64,000 nt of DNA from Pyropia haitanensis (GCA_008729055.1 SDUX01000004.1:1736001-1800000); one strand, 5' to 3'. Positions 10,901 to 23,114 are shown, counted from the first letter of the stretch. The notes: generated by a model not told the origin, from the letters alone. Made by a program: numbers and translations.

Positions 10901-12673
10901 CAGTGTCTGTGTGGCCCACAGAACTGCGGCGCGCGCTTCGCGCTGTTCGAAAGGTGCCGCGACGGCGGCGTCGAGGCGGCGAGGGACGAAACGCTGCCCT
11001 GGGGGTAAGGATGGCACTTAACGATCGTTAAGAATAACCTTACCGAGTTAACGATCGTTTAACGACTTTAACGATGTCGTTTAACGACTTTAACGACCCA
11101 CCTTACCGACGTATTTGTTAACTACTTACATTGTACTGGTACTGTTGGTGGGCTGCCTCGCAGGCGCGGCACAAGGCAACCCGATAGTTGGTCGCCTTTC
11201 CATCGCCGTCCAGCACGTGGTCGCTAGTTTTGCGAAAGGCAGCCCACAGGTCCATCTAGCTGCTCAGAGGCGCCCAGAAGCGACGACAAGGAAGAGTAGT
11301 GGTGCAGCCTGCGCCGGTGGCCTCGTTGGTCGCAGGAGCGCGCGGAGGGCAGCCGCGAAGTCAGCAATCCGGACCCTCAAGTCTTGGACTGAGCGCGCAT
11401 GTGGCACCGTCCTCCAGAATTGCACTGCCCGACATGTAAATACACAGGCGCTGGGAATTAACGACTTTAACGAGTTTTCGTCCCTGGACCTTAACGATTT
11501 AACGATCGTTATAACGATCGTTTAACGACTTTCGTTTAACGACTTTTCTTAACGACTGACAACCTTACTGGGGGGGTCCTTCGCGGAGCCAACCACAGTC
11601 CACGACAATTTCAGTACAGTACAGCGCACGTCGTGGGACCTGCCTCCGGCGCTCCAGAAGAGGGGGGGGAGGGGGGTGGGGGGGGAGTGGGGCCCACCTC
11701 GCTGGCGACCGCGCCACAATTTTCGTCACCACAGCTCAGCGCAACAATTTGAGGCGACCAACAGGGTGGCGTCCTGAGCGCCGCGCAGAGTGGCCGTTGC
11801 CCGCTTTTTCGTCTGGCCAAGCGCCACCCTCGGCCGTGCAGCGTCGTGTTTGGACGACGCGGGCGGCGGCGCTGCGCCCTGTGGCGCTGGGATTGGTCCA
11901 TACTTCCGCCGCCGCTCTGGAGAAGCCTCTGGCAGTCACACACCCGACAGCGTCTGGAGGGCGGGGAATGCGGGCTGGCTCCCGCGGAACCGCACAATCA
12001 GAGGGGGGGGCCAAAAAGTGGGTTCCGCCGTTGCCAGCCAGCGCTCTCCTTTGGTCAGACCGCGCCGCGCTTTGCATCGACTGGCCCACGGGGTGGGCTG
12101 GAGAAAGGCCCGATCCAGGCCTATGGCAGGCTGGCATGTGATGCCACAGCAGACGGGCTTGTGCGGCCAGCAACTACCCCGTCGAACACTCGCGGCGAAC
12201 CACAGCCCGCCGCTCTTTCCGCAGCCCCCCACTCACGCTCCTCTGGGGGGGCCGCAGACCCGCCGCCATGCCCTGGAGGCGCCTCTGGGGGGGGTTGCCA
12301 GCCTCCCTCGCTCGCCTACGAACGGGGCACATAAGCACTCGGCGCGCCGGGTGATGACGGACCTTCTTGTCGTCCCATCGCATGTTCATCAGAACTCGCC
12401 ATCGCTCGTCGTCGACGCCACCGCCTGGGCCTGAGCCGTCTTCACCGCCGTCGCCCCATCCCCCTCACCGCCGCCTTCACCGTCTTCTGTCCGTACCAGC
12501 CCTCCGGGCTGGCAGCAGCGCCAGCACCAAGGTGCGGTGCCCCACGCTCGCCTTGGCGATCGTGGTGCGCTGCTGACTGCCTTGCGAATGCCGTTCAAGG
12601 CGCTCTTCCGCCAATCCAACGTGCACGGCGGGACCCACTCGTTTTAGATCCGGCCGGCTGCCTGGCAGCCGAA
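7954..12673. other. 4.7-kb gene-poor spacer
   Basis: No ORF in this stretch has recognisable homology or convincing codon bias, and ORFs in opposite frames overlap. The composition is less extreme than elsewhere. Apart from the TTAACGA-repeat element at 11017-11556 and a G-run at 10443-10466 nothing can be supported. It may hold decayed mobile-element sequence, but no transposase or reverse transcriptase motif was seen. Confidence 0.5.
11017..11556. mobile_element. AT-rich element bounded by TTAACGA repeat clusters (candidate non-autonomous transposon)
   Basis: Two clusters of the heptamer TTAACGA and close variants, about six copies at 11017-11096 and about eight at 11459-11556, enclose roughly 360 bases of ordinary sequence. 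The left cluster opens with a perfect 16-bp palindrome, CTTAACGATCGTTAAG, at 11017-11032. AACGATCGTT recurs inside both clusters. The cluster sequence is far more AT-rich than the host. Arrays of short subterminal motifs are typical of transposase-binding ends in CACTA/hAT-like elements, which is inference. There is no transposase ORF and no clear target-site duplication, so an unrelated satellite or protein-binding array is equally possible. Confidence 0.4.
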
Positions 12674-14464
12674 ATGGCGGTCGACATGGCCACCTCCACC
12701 ACCACCAATGTGCATGTCAACCCGATGGAGTCCTCTGTCTGTGGGGACGGGACGGCCCAGCCGCCCGTGATGAAGAAGATGCGTCGCGCTGGTGGCTTTG
12801 GCGCCAGCTGCGATGTGTCTGGGTTGGGCAGCGCCAAGCTGCCGACCGCTTCCTCCGTCAAGGCCAGCGAGCTGGCCTCCCTCCTGGACCTCTTGTACGC
12901 CAAGGCTGGGGTGCACGAGGACGCCACTGAGACGGAGGTTGCGGCGCTGCTGGGCGCTGATGGGTACAACCTGGTCACCCGCCTCAGCGGTGCCCTGGCT
13001 GTCGCCCCGCAGCTGACGCCGACCGAGAGCCTGGATGTGAGCGACGTCGGCCTGTCTTCTGATGACGATGGCTATGTGCCGTCCTCCCAGGGCGACCGCT
13101 CTGTGCCCAGCTCCCTCGGCCGCGTCGACGATGACGCCATCTCCATTGAGCACGACCTGAGCGCCGTGCCCGACATGGCGCCGGAGCCTGTGGACCTGAC
13201 TGTCCCTGCCGTCGACGTGGCAGTGGTGCCCGACGTGACTCGTCCGGTGCCTGAGGTGCCCGTCGCCGCCGCGGAGCCTGTTGCCTACAAGGCGGACACG
13301 GAGATTGCGCTGAGCCGCATCTTTGAGTTGGGCAAGGTTGCCAAGGTCGCCCACCCCGAGATCAGCCCCCTGGCGCCGTACGACGGTCCCGGTGTGGTGA
13401 CCATGACTGGGTTTGGGGAGCTGGGCCGTTTCGGCAACCAGGTGCTGCAATATGCGTTTCTGCGCTGCTACGCGGCCAAGCATGGCAACCTGGAGATTCA
13501 GGTGCCGTCGTGGGTGGGCGCCAGCCTCTTTGGGCTGACTAACCCTGAGGTCAACCGCCCATTTCCGGCGGTGGTGGAGAGCCGCGACACCAAGGCCAAC
13601 TCGACGTTTACGTCGGACTTTATCGACTACATCAAGGCGTCCAACGCTGGGATGGACGTGCCCGAGCTGCCCGAGTGCATCCTGGACGCGGACCAGCCGC
13701 GCCCCGCCGCCAATGTGGATATTTGGGGTTGGTTCCAGTGGCACACGCGCGCCTATGCGCCGTACAAGACGCTCATCCAGAAGACGTTTACGCCCGTGCC
13801 GGCGGTGGCGGATCCGCTGCGTGCCGCGTTTGACAAGTCACTGCGCTTCCGTGGGGGCGTCAAGCGCACGGTGGTGGGTCTGCACCTGCGCCTTGGGGAC
13901 TACAAGACGATTGCGGCGAGCTCGTTTGGCTACTGCGCGCCGACCTCGTGGTACCTGGAGTGGCTGGCCAAGGTGTGGCCGACGCTGGAGAACCCGGTGC
14001 TGTGTGTCGCGTCGGACGACCTGGAGGCGGTGTTGCGCGACTTTGCCGAGTATAGCCCCATCACGTCGGAGGCGGCCGGTCTCGAGCTGCCCGAGTCGTT
14101 CCGCGGCAAGGGCGCCGGCTTTTTCCCTGACTGGTACATGCTTACGCAGTGCGACGTGCTGGCCATCTCCAACTCGACGTTTAGCTTCACGGCGTGCATG
14201 GCCAACACGGTCCCGGGCGCGCGGTTCTACCGTGCCCACTATGCGCACCGTATGGAGGAGATTGCGCCGTGGGACGCGGACCCGATTGTCCACCGCGACG
14301 TGTCGGCGCTGTCGACGCTGCAGGTGCTGTACAACACGCAGGGCGCGGCCGCTCTGGCCCGCAACGTACTGTACGAGCTGCCCTACTATGGCGTGCGCTC
14401 GGTGCTGATGAAGGGCGTGCTGGGCGTTCGCGCGGCGCGCGCCAAGGCGGTGGCGGCGGTGTGA
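12674..14464 (+). CDS. Glycosyltransferase family 11-like (alpha-1,2-fucosyltransferase-type) protein
   Basis: The 596-residue protein has two parts. Residues 1-225 are Ser/Asp/Ala-rich, low complexity and unlike any domain I know. Residues about 240-560 carry the ordered motifs of GT11 fucosyltransferases: GELGRFGNQVLQYAF near 243-257, HLRLGDY near 403-409 (the usual H-x-R-R-G-D-Y site, with the second Arg replaced by Leu), ASDD near 445-448, and CDVLAISNSTFSF near 492-504. GT11 enzymes transfer fucose from GDP-fucose to galactose. No N-terminal signal anchor or other membrane segment is visible, which is odd for a Golgi enzyme and suggests a soluble cytosolic form or a missed upstream exon. 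Donor and acceptor cannot be read from the sequence. It is a single exon. Confidence 0.75.
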   Translation: MAVDMATSTTTNVHVNPMESSVCGDGTAQPPVMKKMRRAGGFGASCDVSGLGSAKLPTASSVKASELASLLDLLYAKAGVHEDATETEVAALLGADGYNLVTRLSGALAVAPQLTPTESLDVSDVGLSSDDDGYVPSSQGDRSVPSSLGRVDDDAISIEHDLSAVPDMAPEPVDLTVPAVDVAVVPDVTRPVPEVPVAAAEPVAYKADTEIALSRIFELGKVAKVAHPEISPLAPYDGPGVVTMTGFGELGRFGNQVLQYAFLRCYAAKHGNLEIQVPSWVGASLFGLTNPEVNRPFPAVVESRDTKANSTFTSDFIDYIKASNAGMDVPELPECILDADQPRPAANVDIWGWFQWHTRAYAPYKTLIQKTFTPVPAVADPLRAAFDKSLRFRGGVKRTVVGLHLRLGDYKTIAASSFGYCAPTSWYLEWLAKVWPTLENPVLCVASDDLEAVLRDFAEYSPITSEAAGLELPESFRGKGAGFFPDWYMLTQCDVLAISNSTFSFTACMANTVPGARFYRAHYAHRMEEIAPWDADPIVHRDVSALSTLQVLYNTQGAAALARNVLYELPYYGVRSVLMKGVLGVRAARAKAVAAV

Positions 14465-16715
14465 CGGTGCTGATGGTCCCCCTCTGGGTGAGGCTATGTA
14501 CAGGGAGCGTTGGGCTCTCCCTCGAAGGTGGGACGACTGGGGGCGGTGACGGGCGGGGTCGATCAGCGTTGCGCATTGGTCCTCGCACCGCTTGTGTGGG
14601 CTGGCGATTGTTCTTGCATCTGGCTTTCACGGTTGGAACTGAGTGGTGTGTGGGCGATGGTGACCGGGGCCTTGAACGTGAAAGAACAAACAGAATTGCG
14701 ACTGTTCGTGTGCGTACGCTCTTGCGTGCTGCCGAAATTCGGTCTCACCCCGCCCCCACCCGCGTTCCATGCTGCTTCCTTGGACTGGTCTGGCCAGGTC
14801 GCCTGACAATGACAAGTGCGCCACGGCCCGGGGGCGATTGCTCGGTGTACACGCTGCTAGACTGCGCGACATACCACGTGCACGTCCAAGACTCGTGAGG
14901 TCGCGTGGTGTCCTCACCACCTCACATGTTCAAGCAATCGTATTTGTTGCGCGTACTCCTCTTCTGTGGACACAGGCTCATCCGCATGCACAGGCCAGTT
15001 GGTCTCGTCCTCACATGCAAGCCGTCGTCTCGTTGCACGTACCCCCGATCCTTCGCGCATTGGTTTGCATGCGTGAAGCGCCGACGCTTCCGGCGACGAA
15101 GCGTCGCAGCGGCGCCGCTCAACGGCAACGCCATCCATTGGTCAGTGTGAAAACACCACAGTCGCTGTGGGGAGCAGCCGACTTGGGCGCGGCACCGCTA
15201 CAGTGAGCCAATTGTGCCCTCACCATTCGAGTAGGTGAAAGTGTGATGCGAAGCGTCACTTCGTCGGAAACAAACAGAGTGTACAGCACACGCCATCCAC
15301 GTCCCACGGACCAGACCGGCACGTCAAGGTGGGGTACGTAGCGCCTCGTGCAAGACGGTCCGTCTTCCGCGCCGTCTGTACATACAAGCCGACGGTGGCC
15401 GCACATGAGCGCGCTGAGTACCTGGTAGCTCAAGCGGCGGACACAACAGCCAGGGGGTACTACAGCCGGAGGGCTGCGCTGACTCGCTGTGACACACCCC
15501 GCGCCAACTCCACGCAGCAGGCCAGCCCCGTCTGGTCTGCCCGCGGTCGAGTAGCCGCCAAGGAGCGCCCAACCAGGCTGAAGCCCTGGCCGCTGGAAAG
15601 GCCGACAACGGGACACGTCAGCCACGGGGGCTTGGTGTTGGAAAAAGCAAACCTGTCCACCCGCCTTCCCGTGCGATGATCAACGCTGACCAGAACACGA
15701 TGGAGCACCCCCCGTTATCAAGGCTGGGGTAGAAGCGCCCACACTTCAAGAATAGTCAAGCCACCAGGCGCGACGCGCACCCAGCACAGGAACCGTCCAA
15801 ACCAGCGGCGTCGGTCTGCACACCCAACTCGTCCTCGTGGCCACACATCAGCTCCGCGACAGCCACGAGAGTCGTGATCTCCACGTGGCAGCCGTCGCGC
15901 CAAAACTTGGTAACCCCCCCTAAAAGAGCCCACAAAGTGGCCGCGGGTGGCGCCCCACCGTCTCGCGCCACTCTCCCTGCGCGGTATGTCGGATGCATGG
16001 GCGTCTCGTCCAGAAAGTACGTTTCGGCATCGTCTGCCGCTTGACCTGCACTCAAGCCAATTGGTGCCGCAGAGTGCGCAGAGGCGGGAGGACCGAGGAG
16101 CACCACCGCCCGGCGTGTTTGTACTTGGCCGAGACGAAAACGGCTCGAACGAGCACACAGCTGTCGTTGCACCGTGCGCGGGAAACTTGGCGCGTGGGAT
16201 GCGTCGGGGGACGCACACCTGGCCACGTCCCCTCCGCGCCGCGGCGCGGCGACCGCACCTACCGCAGTCCTAGGCCGGTCGCCCCCACCGTCACCGGCGG
16301 TGGTCGGCGCGTGCCGCTCTGCCGCGTGCGGTGCGTGCTGCCGCGGCCATCGTGGAGAAGCGGTGCCGCCGTGCTGTTTTTTTTTTCCTTTTTTTATCTC
16401 CCTCGGCCCTGGCTTTTTCTCTTTCTTTCCCTCAGCCCCGGCTGTCCGTGTGTTTGGGTCCCGGCCACGGCTGCGGGGTGACGACGGGCGGCAACTTTGT
16501 CCGGCGCGTGGCCGCGGCTGCTGTGGCACAGCTTGACCCTCACCGCGGAGGGTGTGCGCTTGACCACGGTCCCGCTGTTTTCGTTGTGGCGGCCCGGCGG
16601 CTGTACCGCTGCTGCTGCTGTTGCTGTTGTTGCCGCCACCGCTACCGCCGCCGCCGCCGCCGCCGCTGCTGCCGCTGCCGTTGCCGTTGCCGCTGCCGCT
16701 GCCGCTGCCGCTGCC
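14465..16715. other. Intergenic region upstream of the SET/PHD gene
   Basis: These 2.2 kb contain scattered unrelated short ORFs. A T-rich tract lies at 16376-16397, and a CTG/CCG triplet repeat at about 16606-16715 directly precedes the SET-gene ATG and would encode poly-Ala if translated. I see no supported gene. Confidence 0.5.
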
Positions 16716-19700
16716 ATGTCGATGGAGGAGGATCCGCCCCCCCCTCCTGCGGATGCGCCCGCCCCCCGACCACGGCCTGGCACCCCCGGTGGCCGGGCAC
16801 TCATCCCCTGCGCCCTCCCCAGCGCGTCCCGCGCGCGCGGCTTCAACGGTTTTGGCACCCGCCAGGGGTGCCCCCGCCCCGTGCCGCCCCCCCGGGGCAA
16901 TACCGCGCCCGCGTGCGCGCTGTGCGGGCAGGTGGGCGACCTGCTGGGCGTGGAGGGCCCGCTCCTCGGCCCGGACGCGCTGGTGCCCGGCCAGCGGGAG
17001 CACCACGTGCACCTCAACTGCGCCGTCTGGTCGGCCGAGGTGTACTATGACCCGGATGACCCAGGCGTCCGTCTCGCCGCTGTTGACGTGGCGGTCCGCC
17101 GCGCGCGGCGGACAAAGTGCGTGGGGTGCAAGCGACCCGGTGCGTCGCTGTCGTGTCAGCTGAACGAGACGGCGTGCTGCAAGAACCTGCACTTTCGGTG
17201 CGCGCTCGTGTCGGGCGCGCTCTTCATGCAGTCGCATGTCTTTCTCTGTCCCCTCCACCGGGGGGTGACCAACACGGGAGAGAAGCTGCCGTACCATCTG
17301 AAGCTGGCTTCGATTGTCACCCCCGTGTCGCCTGCAGAGCTCGCCCGCCCGGGCTGTACCGCCTGCCCGGCGGGGCGATTCGACCCGTCCCCCGACTCAC
17401 CCGTGGGGCCGCTCCTCCGCTGTGCAGGCTGTGGTGACGCGGTCCACGCCCTGTGCGCGTCGCCGCCGGTGAAGCCCAAGGCGCTGGCTGACGCGATGGC
17501 CCTCCGCTCCGCCCTGGGCTACTACCGCTGCGCTGGGTGCACCGTGTGTGGCATATGTGAGCGGCTGGTGCCGCCGGGAGTGGACGCCGCCGCAACTGCC
17601 AACGGTGGTGGCCAAGCGGAGGACTCTGGCCTCGTGGCCCCCCCACAGGTGGTGGTGGAAGAGGTCGTGGATTTGCCAAACGGGACTCACAGCAGACCGG
17701 GTGGTGGAAGGGTAGCGGCGGCAGCGGCAGCCCCGGCGCCTGTCTTTTCCGACTCGGATGACTCTCGGATCCAGATGTGTGCGGCGGCCATGGCGGCCAT
17801 TGGCGCAATGGCTACGAGCTCCGGCTCGGATTCGGAAGCACCAACGAAGAGGGCTGCGGCGGCGGCGCCAACGACGGCGGGGACAGACGCAGCGACGCTG
17901 GTCATTGTTGACGGCACGCAGCCCGGCGCCACGGCGATGGATACCGTTGCCACCGCGGCCGCCACGACGCCCACCGCCGTCGTCCCTGTTGCCCCCCGGA
18001 CTGTGACCATCCCACGGGGGCGGCCGCGTGGCAGTGACGGCGACGTCCCTGTTGTCGCCAGCGACGTGGAGTGGATTCGCTGTGCCGACTGCCATCTGCC
18101 TGTCCACCCGGCCTGCTTGGCCGCCATAGGCTTCACCGACACCACCGGCTGGCGCTGCGATAGGTGCATCGAGTGCTTCCACTGCGCGGCCACGTCGTCG
18201 GACAAGTGGCACCAAGACTACACAATGTGCGACTCGTGCATGGCTCGGTACGCCGGCGGGCACTTTTGCCCCAAGTGCAAAGTCGTCTACCCTGACGACG
18301 ACACGTCGACGGACATGATCTGCTGCGACGACTGTGGCGCGTGGTGGCACAGCCAGTGCATTGGCATGACGCTGGTCGAGTTGAAGTACTACACTGAGGA
18401 CGATAAGTCTTGGTATACGTGCCCAAGGTGCCGCCAGGACCGCCGCGCGTCGGTGGCGGCGGACAAGGCAGTGGCTGCCGCCGCCACCGCGGCGGTACAG
18501 CAGGCCAAGGCGGCTGCCGCGGCGGCAAGTCGACGGCGGGACGCGGCGGCTGCGCGACGGCGGAGGCAGGGGCGGGGTCGGGGGCGGGGACGGGGGCGGG
18601 GACCAGGCCTGGGTCGGGGGCGGCTGCCCTTTGCCCCGTCCGAGTCATCGTCTCCGACCGAGTCAGAGGAGGAAGGGCTGAAGGCGGACGGGTCGTCAGA
18701 GGAGGAAGGGGTGAAGATGGAGCAGGAGAGGCCAGCGGAACAAGGTACGGTGGCGCGGGTCGTCCCATTGCCGCTGACGGACGTGGCTGAGGCCGCTGCT
18801 GCTGCAGCCGCAATTTTCGCGCCGGCTGCTGCTCCCTCGTCGCCGACCCCCCCGACCTCCTCAACCACCCCTCGTGTCGTTTCCCCCCCGGCGTCCCGGC
18901 CCAACCGGCGTCCGCGGGTCAAGCGGGAGGCGAGTGCGCCCGCAGCGTCGCCTCTGCCCTGTGCCGCCACCCCCGCCCCCGCCTTTGCCCCTGCGTGTCG
19001 GCCGATGGGCGCCACCTACTTGTTTCTCCCTCCCCGGGATGGCTTGGCTGCCCTCGGCCTCGCTGCGTGCCTTTCTGTCGAGCTGTGTGTGGTGTGTGGC
19101 GTCGACGGCGCGGCCGCCGGCGGACACAGGGACGGAGCCGGAGGGGGAGACTCGCCGTCTCGGTCGAGTCTGCGCTTTTGCAGCAGTTGCGGTAATGGCT
19201 TCCACGCAGCCTGCCTGCCGGCGCCGGCAGGCGCGTTGCCTCCGCTTCCGCATCCTGCAGGCGCGTCTGCTGACGCAGCTGTCGCTCAGGTGCGGCCCGC
19301 CGCGCCGCCGTCGCCGCCGCCCGCCGCTGAGGCGCGGCGGCGCGCAGCTGGCGGGCTCGGCGCCACTGGAGGGGTGTGGCACTGCCCCGGATGCCGCCTG
19401 TGCCGCCTGTGTGGGCGTGCCGACGGTGGGGAGCTCCGCACTTGTGTCAACTGTGACGTACCCGTTCACGCGGCTTGTGTGGCGGCTGCCGATGGCCACG
19501 ACGGATGCGGCGGCGGCGCCAGTGGGCGTGGCCGCGGCGACATCGGTGCGGGCGCTCCCGTCGCGGCAGCGACCCCTTCGGCTGGTACCGCCTGGCTGTG
19601 TGCCCCTTGCGCGTCTTGTGAGGCGTGTGGTGGTCGAGGAGTAGCCCTTCGTCGCCGCCCCTCTGACGGCCGCTGGACTTGCGAGGCGTGCGCCGTGCGG

Positions 19701-22164
19701 GGGGTGTTGATGCCGGCGTCCAGTGGCGAGGGGGTGTCGCCCATGTTGGACGCGCCGCCCGCGTCGCCCGCACTAGGCGCAGGGCTCTTTGTGGCGACGG
19801 GTCCGTGGGAGGCCACCATCCTCAGCGACTCGTCCGATGACGGTGGTGAGGAGGATGACGCCATGGATGTCGATTGGAGGCGGGGAAGCGCAGTCGATAG
19901 CTCGGCACCTGTCGGCGTCGTTGCAGTTGGTGGAGCCGACCTGAAGGGGTCCGCCCGCCCGCCGCGCCCCTCTCCGCCTCGCCGCGCCGCCGCACCCTGG
20001 GTGGGGGCGCCCACTCCCCAACTGGCGGCCATCTGGGGTGACACAAGCAGTGACTCGACTGCCGCTAGCGAAGACGACACTGACGACGCCGTCCACGCGC
20101 TGCGGTGTTGGGCGCGCACGGCAGCGAGTCGGGCGCCGCCGTTGCCTCCGGCAGTCGAACCGGCGGCGCTGGGCTCGTTTGTGTCGGGGCCACCCCCTGA
20201 CGGCGCGGTCGTGGAAGCAGTGGCGGCGGACGCGGTGACGGCGGCGGCGGCGGTGGCGGCGGCGGCGGCGGCGACGGCGACGGCGGCGGCCTCGGTCGGG
20301 GGAACACCGTCGCCGCCGCTAGCGGGCTGCACCTCGGTGGCCGTGTCGGATATGTCTGATCCGGGGTCTGGGCCGGCGGGTGACGTTTGCGGCGGCCACG
20401 GCGTCACGGGCGGTGCATCTCGCGTGTCGGGCGAGTGTGCAGGCTTGTGCGGGGGTGCGGCGGGGACGAGCGGAGGGAGTCTGGCGATTACCGCCACCAC
20501 CCTCGGCAAGTGGCCAACGGCGGAGGCGTCGGCTGGCGCGGCGGTGTCCCCGCCGCTCGTCTGTGCCGAACAGGACGCGCCCTCGCGACGGTCGGTGGAT
20601 ATGACCAACGCGGAGCGGCCGCCTGCAGGCGCCGCCGCCGCTGCGGGGGCACAGACGCCGTGGGCGCCCACCGCAGCGACGGCGCGGCTGTCCGAGCCCG
20701 CCACCGCGGCGGTGGCGCGGGTCGTGTTTGGGGTGGAGTGGCCACCACCACCGGCGACGCCCCTCCCCGCCCCTCCCTCCCCCCCCGCCGCGTCGTGGCG
20801 TACCCCCCTCGACGCCCGCACATGTGCGCTGTGCGACACGCGGTCGCCGTTGGCGGGACCCCTCATCCCCTGGGCAGAAGCCTCCTGCTCTGGCGACTGG
20901 TGGGTTCACACCCACTGCGCCGAGTGGGTGTCAGGGGTGGTGCGGCGGCCCGGCGGCGTGCTCGCCGCCCGCCGGTCAGCGGTCGCGGCGCTGCGGCGGT
21001 CGACGTGCGTGGCGTGTGGCGTGTCGGGCGCGTGCGTCATGTGCGCGGCCGACGGCTGCGGCGCGGCGGCGCACTGGCCGTGCGCCGCGGCCGCGGGGTG
21101 GTCGTTTGGCCACGCCGACGCGGAGGGCGAGGAGGGGGAGCTTGTGCCGCTCGCGGTGTGTGGGCGGTGCGGGCGCGGCAAGTGGCCGTCGGACATGCGG
21201 CCGGCCACGGTGGTGCCGTCGGGGGTGCTGGTTGGGACGGCCGACGTCGGGTTGCCACCGGCGGCGGCGTTGCCGCCCGCCTACTTTCCAGTGGTGGACC
21301 TCGCCCACCGGCGCCATATCCGTGACCGGTTGGGTACGGGCCGCGCTTTTGTGGTGCGCTCTGGTGGTCTGGCGGTCCTCCAAGCGGGCTTCCTCGCGTC
21401 GGACTCGCTGGTCGTGGACACGGAAGCACCGCTGTCCCGTGGCGGTGGCCGTAACGTCGACAAGACCGACACGGCCCATCTAGCGCCCATTGGCTACACA
21501 GCCGCCCGCCTCTACTGGTCCTACGTCACCCCTGGTGGGCGGACGGCGTACCTCTTGGAGGTGGTGGGGGGGGATGGCATGCCGCCAGCGTTCCGTGCCA
21601 CTGCCGCAGACGACCCGACGGGCAGTATGGAGGGACCCACCGCCGCTGCTGCGTGGCAGCAGGTTGTTGCCCGTGTCGTTGGGGTGCGCGCGCGCGCGGT
21701 CGCGCCGGCGGCCGCTCCAGAGGCGGCGGCACTGACGGGGACACTGCCGGAGGCACCGCCGGGGTCACCGTCGGAGGCACCGTCGGACGCGGCGGCGGCG
21801 GCCACCCCCCCGGCCACCGTAGCCCGCGCCCGTGCGCTGCGGTGCGGCCGCTTCCGTGGCTCCGAGGCTTTCGGCCTGGCCGGCGCCGCACCGGCGGTGG
21901 CGCTCGCCGAGATGCTTCCCGGCGCGCAGCGCTTCCTCTCCCGCTACACCTTTTCGGCGGTGCGCCCGTCGGCGGCGGCGGCAGCCATCCACACCCTCAC
22001 CACCGTTGCGCGCGCGCGGGTGGCCCGGCCGCCCCGCACCGTCACGGGGTGCGCGCGGACCGAGGGGTTCGTCCCCGCCCGCATCGCGCGGGCGCGGCGG
22101 GCGGCACGGGTGGGCCGGGGGGGCGGCCCTCCCGCTCTCGCCTCCGGCGCCGCCCCTGGCGGCA

Positions 22165-22196
<32 letters not shown>

Positions 22197-23114
22197 CGCG
22201 GCGGCGTTGGGGCGACCACCGCTGCCAAAGTGGCGGTGGCGACCGCCGCCGCCGCCGTGCCAGTCGAAGAGTGGCCCGTGTACAGAAACGTCGCGACCGG
22301 CTCGGTCTTCCAGTACGAGGTGGCCGCGGAACAGGAGATTGAGTGGGAGGCGGCTGAGGCGGGCGTGGACGCGCTGCTGTGGGCGCCGCTGGTGCGCCGC
22401 GACTTTGCGGCGGACCGCATCGAGCTCGGGTACGGGCCCCGTCACGTGCTCGGCGGCGCCGTTGCCGCGGCGAGCGACCTGGTCGGCCCGCGGGCGGTTG
22501 GCATGAGCTGGTCCCACCCGGGCGCGCCGCCGTCGACGGCCGGCGGCGGGTGCGGCGGCGGCGGCGGGGGTGGCGGCGGCGGCGTCGGTGGTGGCGGCGG
22601 CGGCGGCGTCGGCGGTGACGATGACGAGGCGCGGCGGCGGGCGGTGGCGCTGGCCACCCAGTTCCGCAACATGGCGCGCAGCTGGCGCACACGCACCCGC
22701 ATCCTCCGCTCGTCCATCCAAGGCTGGGGCCTGTACGCGGCGGAGGACCACGCCGCGGGCCAGTTTGTGATTGAGTACTGCGGGGAGGTGGTGCCCAAGG
22801 TGCTGACCGACCTCCGGGAGGCGGCGTACAACGCGGCGGGCATTGGGTGCTACATGTTTGGCCTGTCCAACGAGCTCGTCTGTGACGCGACGCGCAAGGG
22901 CAACGCCGCCCGGTTTGTCAACCACAGCTGTGAGCCCAACTGCGAGACGAAGCGCATTTGGCTTACCGCCACCCGCGAGGTGATTGTCATCCTCACCAAG
23001 CGGGCGGTGGCGCGGGGGGAGGAGTTTACCTACGACTACATGTTCCCGTACGACGCGGATGACCGGCTGTTATGTAACTGTGGGGCGCCGTCGTGCCGGG
23101 GGTTCATGAACTAA
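16716..23114 (+). CDS. Trithorax/MLL-type histone H3K4 methyltransferase with multiple PHD fingers
   Basis: This is an intron-free 2132-residue nuclear protein. From the ATG at 16716 the order is: an extended PHD (ePHD) at about 66-190 (CALCGQVGDLL ... CCKNLHFRCAL ... FLCPLHRG); a Cys-rich PHD near 215-295; tandem PHD fingers at about 452-576 (WIRCADCHLPVHPAC, CDDCGAWWHSQCI); further PHD fingers near 790-1010; a second ePHD near 1369-1490; FYRN near 1590-1650; FYRC near 1712-1745 (FGLAG ... LPGAQ); SET at about 1990-2115 with the AdoMet motif NHSCEPNC from residue 2069 and FTYDYMF; and a post-SET CNCGAPSCRGFMN ending the protein. FYRN/FYRC plus SET and post-SET defines the KMT2/trithorax family, which writes H3K4 methylation at promoters. 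Long Ala, Gly and Ser linkers separate the domains. An upstream in-frame poly-Ala stretch lacks an ATG and is taken as 5' leader. Confidence 0.93.

Noticed and set aside
16497..16715. N-terminal extension of the SET/PHD protein
   Set aside because: It has no ATG, only a TTG, and consists of triplet-repeat poly-Ala; the ATG at 16716 is the better start.
15756..17297. 513-residue minus-strand ORF, considered as a transposase remnant because of a FLDETPM-like stretch near 16000
   Set aside because: No DDE spacing, zinc finger or other transposase block could be placed, and half of it overlaps the SET/PHD gene antisense.
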